Assembly (NCBI GenBank): GCA_030587505.1
Contig: JAUQYY010000240.1
Location: 1 to 6,621 of the forward strand
DNA length: 6,621 bases
Direction of reading: 5' to 3'
Origin: Candidatus Sigynarchaeota archaeon
GTDB taxonomy: Archaea; Asgardarchaeota; Jordarchaeia; Jordarchaeales; Jordarchaeaceae
Positions within the stretch are counted from its first letter, which is position 1, and each line of letters opens with the position of its first letter. The translations under genes and the position numbers were made by a program. Shown here in pieces: positions 5,926-6,621 of this stretch. Below the pieces are notes generated by a model. It was not told where the DNA came from. It saw nothing but the letters and a program-made list of their open reading frames with translations, and did no database searches.

Positions 5926-6393
5926 ATGTTTGAGGATGGTTTGCACGCGTCGGTTTTTAGTAGTGGTGGTTCGGGTTCTGCTGGTTCGGGTAAGTGTGAT
6001 GTTTTGAGGCGTTTGATTGGGGGTGATTTGTGTAAGCGGGCTATTTTTGATTTTTTGAGTGGGGGGGAGTGGTGTAGTGTTTTCGAGTTGTGTCGTGTGG
6101 CTCGTAGTTGGGATCGTGGTGTTGGTGTAGTGCGTGTGAGCACTATTTTGAGGCAGTTTCAGGAGAGTTTGGGTTGCGATTTTTTGGAGTCGAGGGTTGG
6201 GGATGAGGGGGTTGAGTGGCGTATTAATCCTGATTTTCTGCGTTCGGTTGCGAGTGTTCTTTCCGAGTTGAAGTCTCAGAAGCCTAAGGTTGATTTGAAG
6301 GGCTCTCAGGGTGATAGGGAGAGTAAGGTGAAGATGTCGAGTAATCTTTTCCGTAGTCTTTTAGGCAAAACGTCCCGGGACTTGGAGCCCTAG
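5926..6393 (+). CDS. Uncharacterised protein, probable winged-helix domain
   Basis: I do not recognise this 155-residue protein. Residues 1-22 are low-complexity, rich in Gly and Ser (SSGGSGSAGSG at 12-22). Residues 33-118 read like a winged helix-turn-helix: helix CKRAIFDFLSGG, helix SVFELCRVAR, a basic turn, then VSTILRQFQESLG as a possible recognition helix. A strand-turn-strand wing follows, ending in VEWRIN, then a final helix (PDFLRSVASVLSEL). The tail (118-155) is charged and probably disordered. Four cysteines are present (24, 36, 50, 56, with a fifth at 84), without a zinc-finger spacing I know. I start at ATG 5926, 9 nt after GGAGG (5912-5916); the frame also opens at a TTG (5905) that precedes that site. 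Codons end overwhelmingly in G or T. A DNA-binding role, perhaps tied to the nearby skew switch, is inference. The protein could also be a lineage-specific regulator. Confidence 0.7.
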   Translation: MFEDGLHASVFSSGGSGSAGSGKCDVLRRLIGGDLCKRAIFDFLSGGEWCSVFELCRVARSWDRGVGVVRVSTILRQFQESLGCDFLESRVGDEGVEWRINPDFLRSVASVLSELKSQKPKVDLKGSQGDRESKVKMSSNLFRSLLGKTSRDLEP

Positions 6394-6396
6394 CTC

Positions 6397-6419
6397 TTTT
6401 TTGTTTTGTGCCGTTTTTT
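6397..6419 (+). terminator. T-rich tract after the winged-helix-like gene
   Basis: Runs of six, four and six T follow within 26 nt of the stop codon. This fits archaeal T-tract termination, but the whole neighbourhood is T-rich, so the signal is weak. Confidence 0.3.
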
Positions 6420-6486
6420 ATTTTGTAGTTCGGATTGCCGTGTGCGTCTTGGTTTGTTTTTGGGTTTTTGGTTTTGTGTGGGTGGT

Positions 6487-6500
6487 AAGATTATTATCTT
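6487..6500 (+). promoter_or_regulatory. Candidate promoter/operator of the ferredoxin gene
   Basis: AAGAT (6487-6491) and ATCTT (6496-6500) form an inverted repeat around TATT. It is the only clearly A/T-balanced patch in the 149-bp gap. A TATA-like box here would start a transcript near 6520, giving a short leader before the ATG at 6543. Confidence 0.3.
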
Positions 6501-6542
6501 GTGGCTTTGTGGTTTTCATAGGTTTCGTGGGCTGGGTTTGTG

Positions 6543-6621
6543 ATGGTTCGGATTACTGTTGATGTGGATAGGTGTGTTGGTTGTGGGGTGTGTAGGTCTG
6601 TTTGCCCCAAGGGTGGGCGGA
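6543..6621 (+). CDS. 4Fe-4S ferredoxin-like protein, 3'-truncated
   Basis: The first 26 codons of a small iron-sulphur protein are visible before the window ends. The start MVRITVDVDRCVGCGVC is followed by a Cys-x2-Cys-x2-Cys-x3-Cys-Pro motif (residues 11, 14, 17 and 21, then Pro22), the classic ligand set for one [4Fe-4S] cluster. A second motif would be expected downstream if it is a two-cluster ferredoxin. It may be a free ferredoxin or the N-terminus of a larger oxidoreductase subunit; the visible part cannot decide. ATG 6543 is preceded by an in-frame GTG at 6540 that could also serve; an in-frame TAG at 6519 bars a longer start. No strong ribosome site is visible. Codon endings are mostly G or T, like the gene before it. 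Confidence 0.85.
   Translation, partial: MVRITVDVDRCVGCGVCRSVCPKGGR

Overview
The window looks like a piece of an archaeal chromosome. It carries an archaeal-type ATP-dependent DNA ligase, an archaeal AMP phosphorylase, a proteasome beta subunit with a short cleavable propeptide, TATA/BRE-like promoter elements, and Shine-Dalgarno motifs of the GGAGG and GAGGTGAT type. The protein sequences feel closest to TACK-superphylum archaea (perhaps Bathyarchaeia-like). That is an impression from memory, not a search result.

Layout. Positions 1-227 (+) are the 3' part of a DUF167/YggU-family gene. It converges on a DNA ligase gene (285-2048, -). A 437-bp divergent intergenic region (2049-2485) separates the ligase from AMP phosphorylase (2486-4024, +). 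A gene-poor stretch of 555 bp (4025-4579) holds a 16-bp perfect palindrome, potential RNA hairpins and the psmB promoter and leader. The proteasome beta gene follows (4583-5206, +). A second empty stretch of 719 bp (5207-5925) leads to an unrecognised protein with a probable winged-helix fold (5926-6393, +). The window ends inside a 4Fe-4S ferredoxin-like gene (6543 onward, +).

Function. The four recognised complete or near-complete genes do not form one pathway: ligase (replication and repair), AMP phosphorylase (nucleoside monophosphate degradation, feeding ribose-1,5-bisphosphate toward type III RuBisCO where present), proteasome core (protein turnover) and ferredoxin (electron transfer). 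Each seems to have its own promoter; no operon is evident.

The most striking signal is compositional. From about 4030 to 5610 the + strand is extremely rich in A and C. From about 5620 to the end it is extremely rich in G and T. Flanking genes on both sides are on the same strand, so coding direction does not explain the flip. Third codon positions switch with it: all of the last 25 psmB codons end in A or C, while 24 of the first 25 codons of the next gene end in G or T. A C-to-G and A-to-T skew inversion inside a long gene-free gap, beside a GC-rich palindrome and an AT-rich tract, is what a bidirectional replication origin would look like. An assembly or inversion junction is the main alternative. 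No canonical archaeal origin recognition box was recognised by eye.
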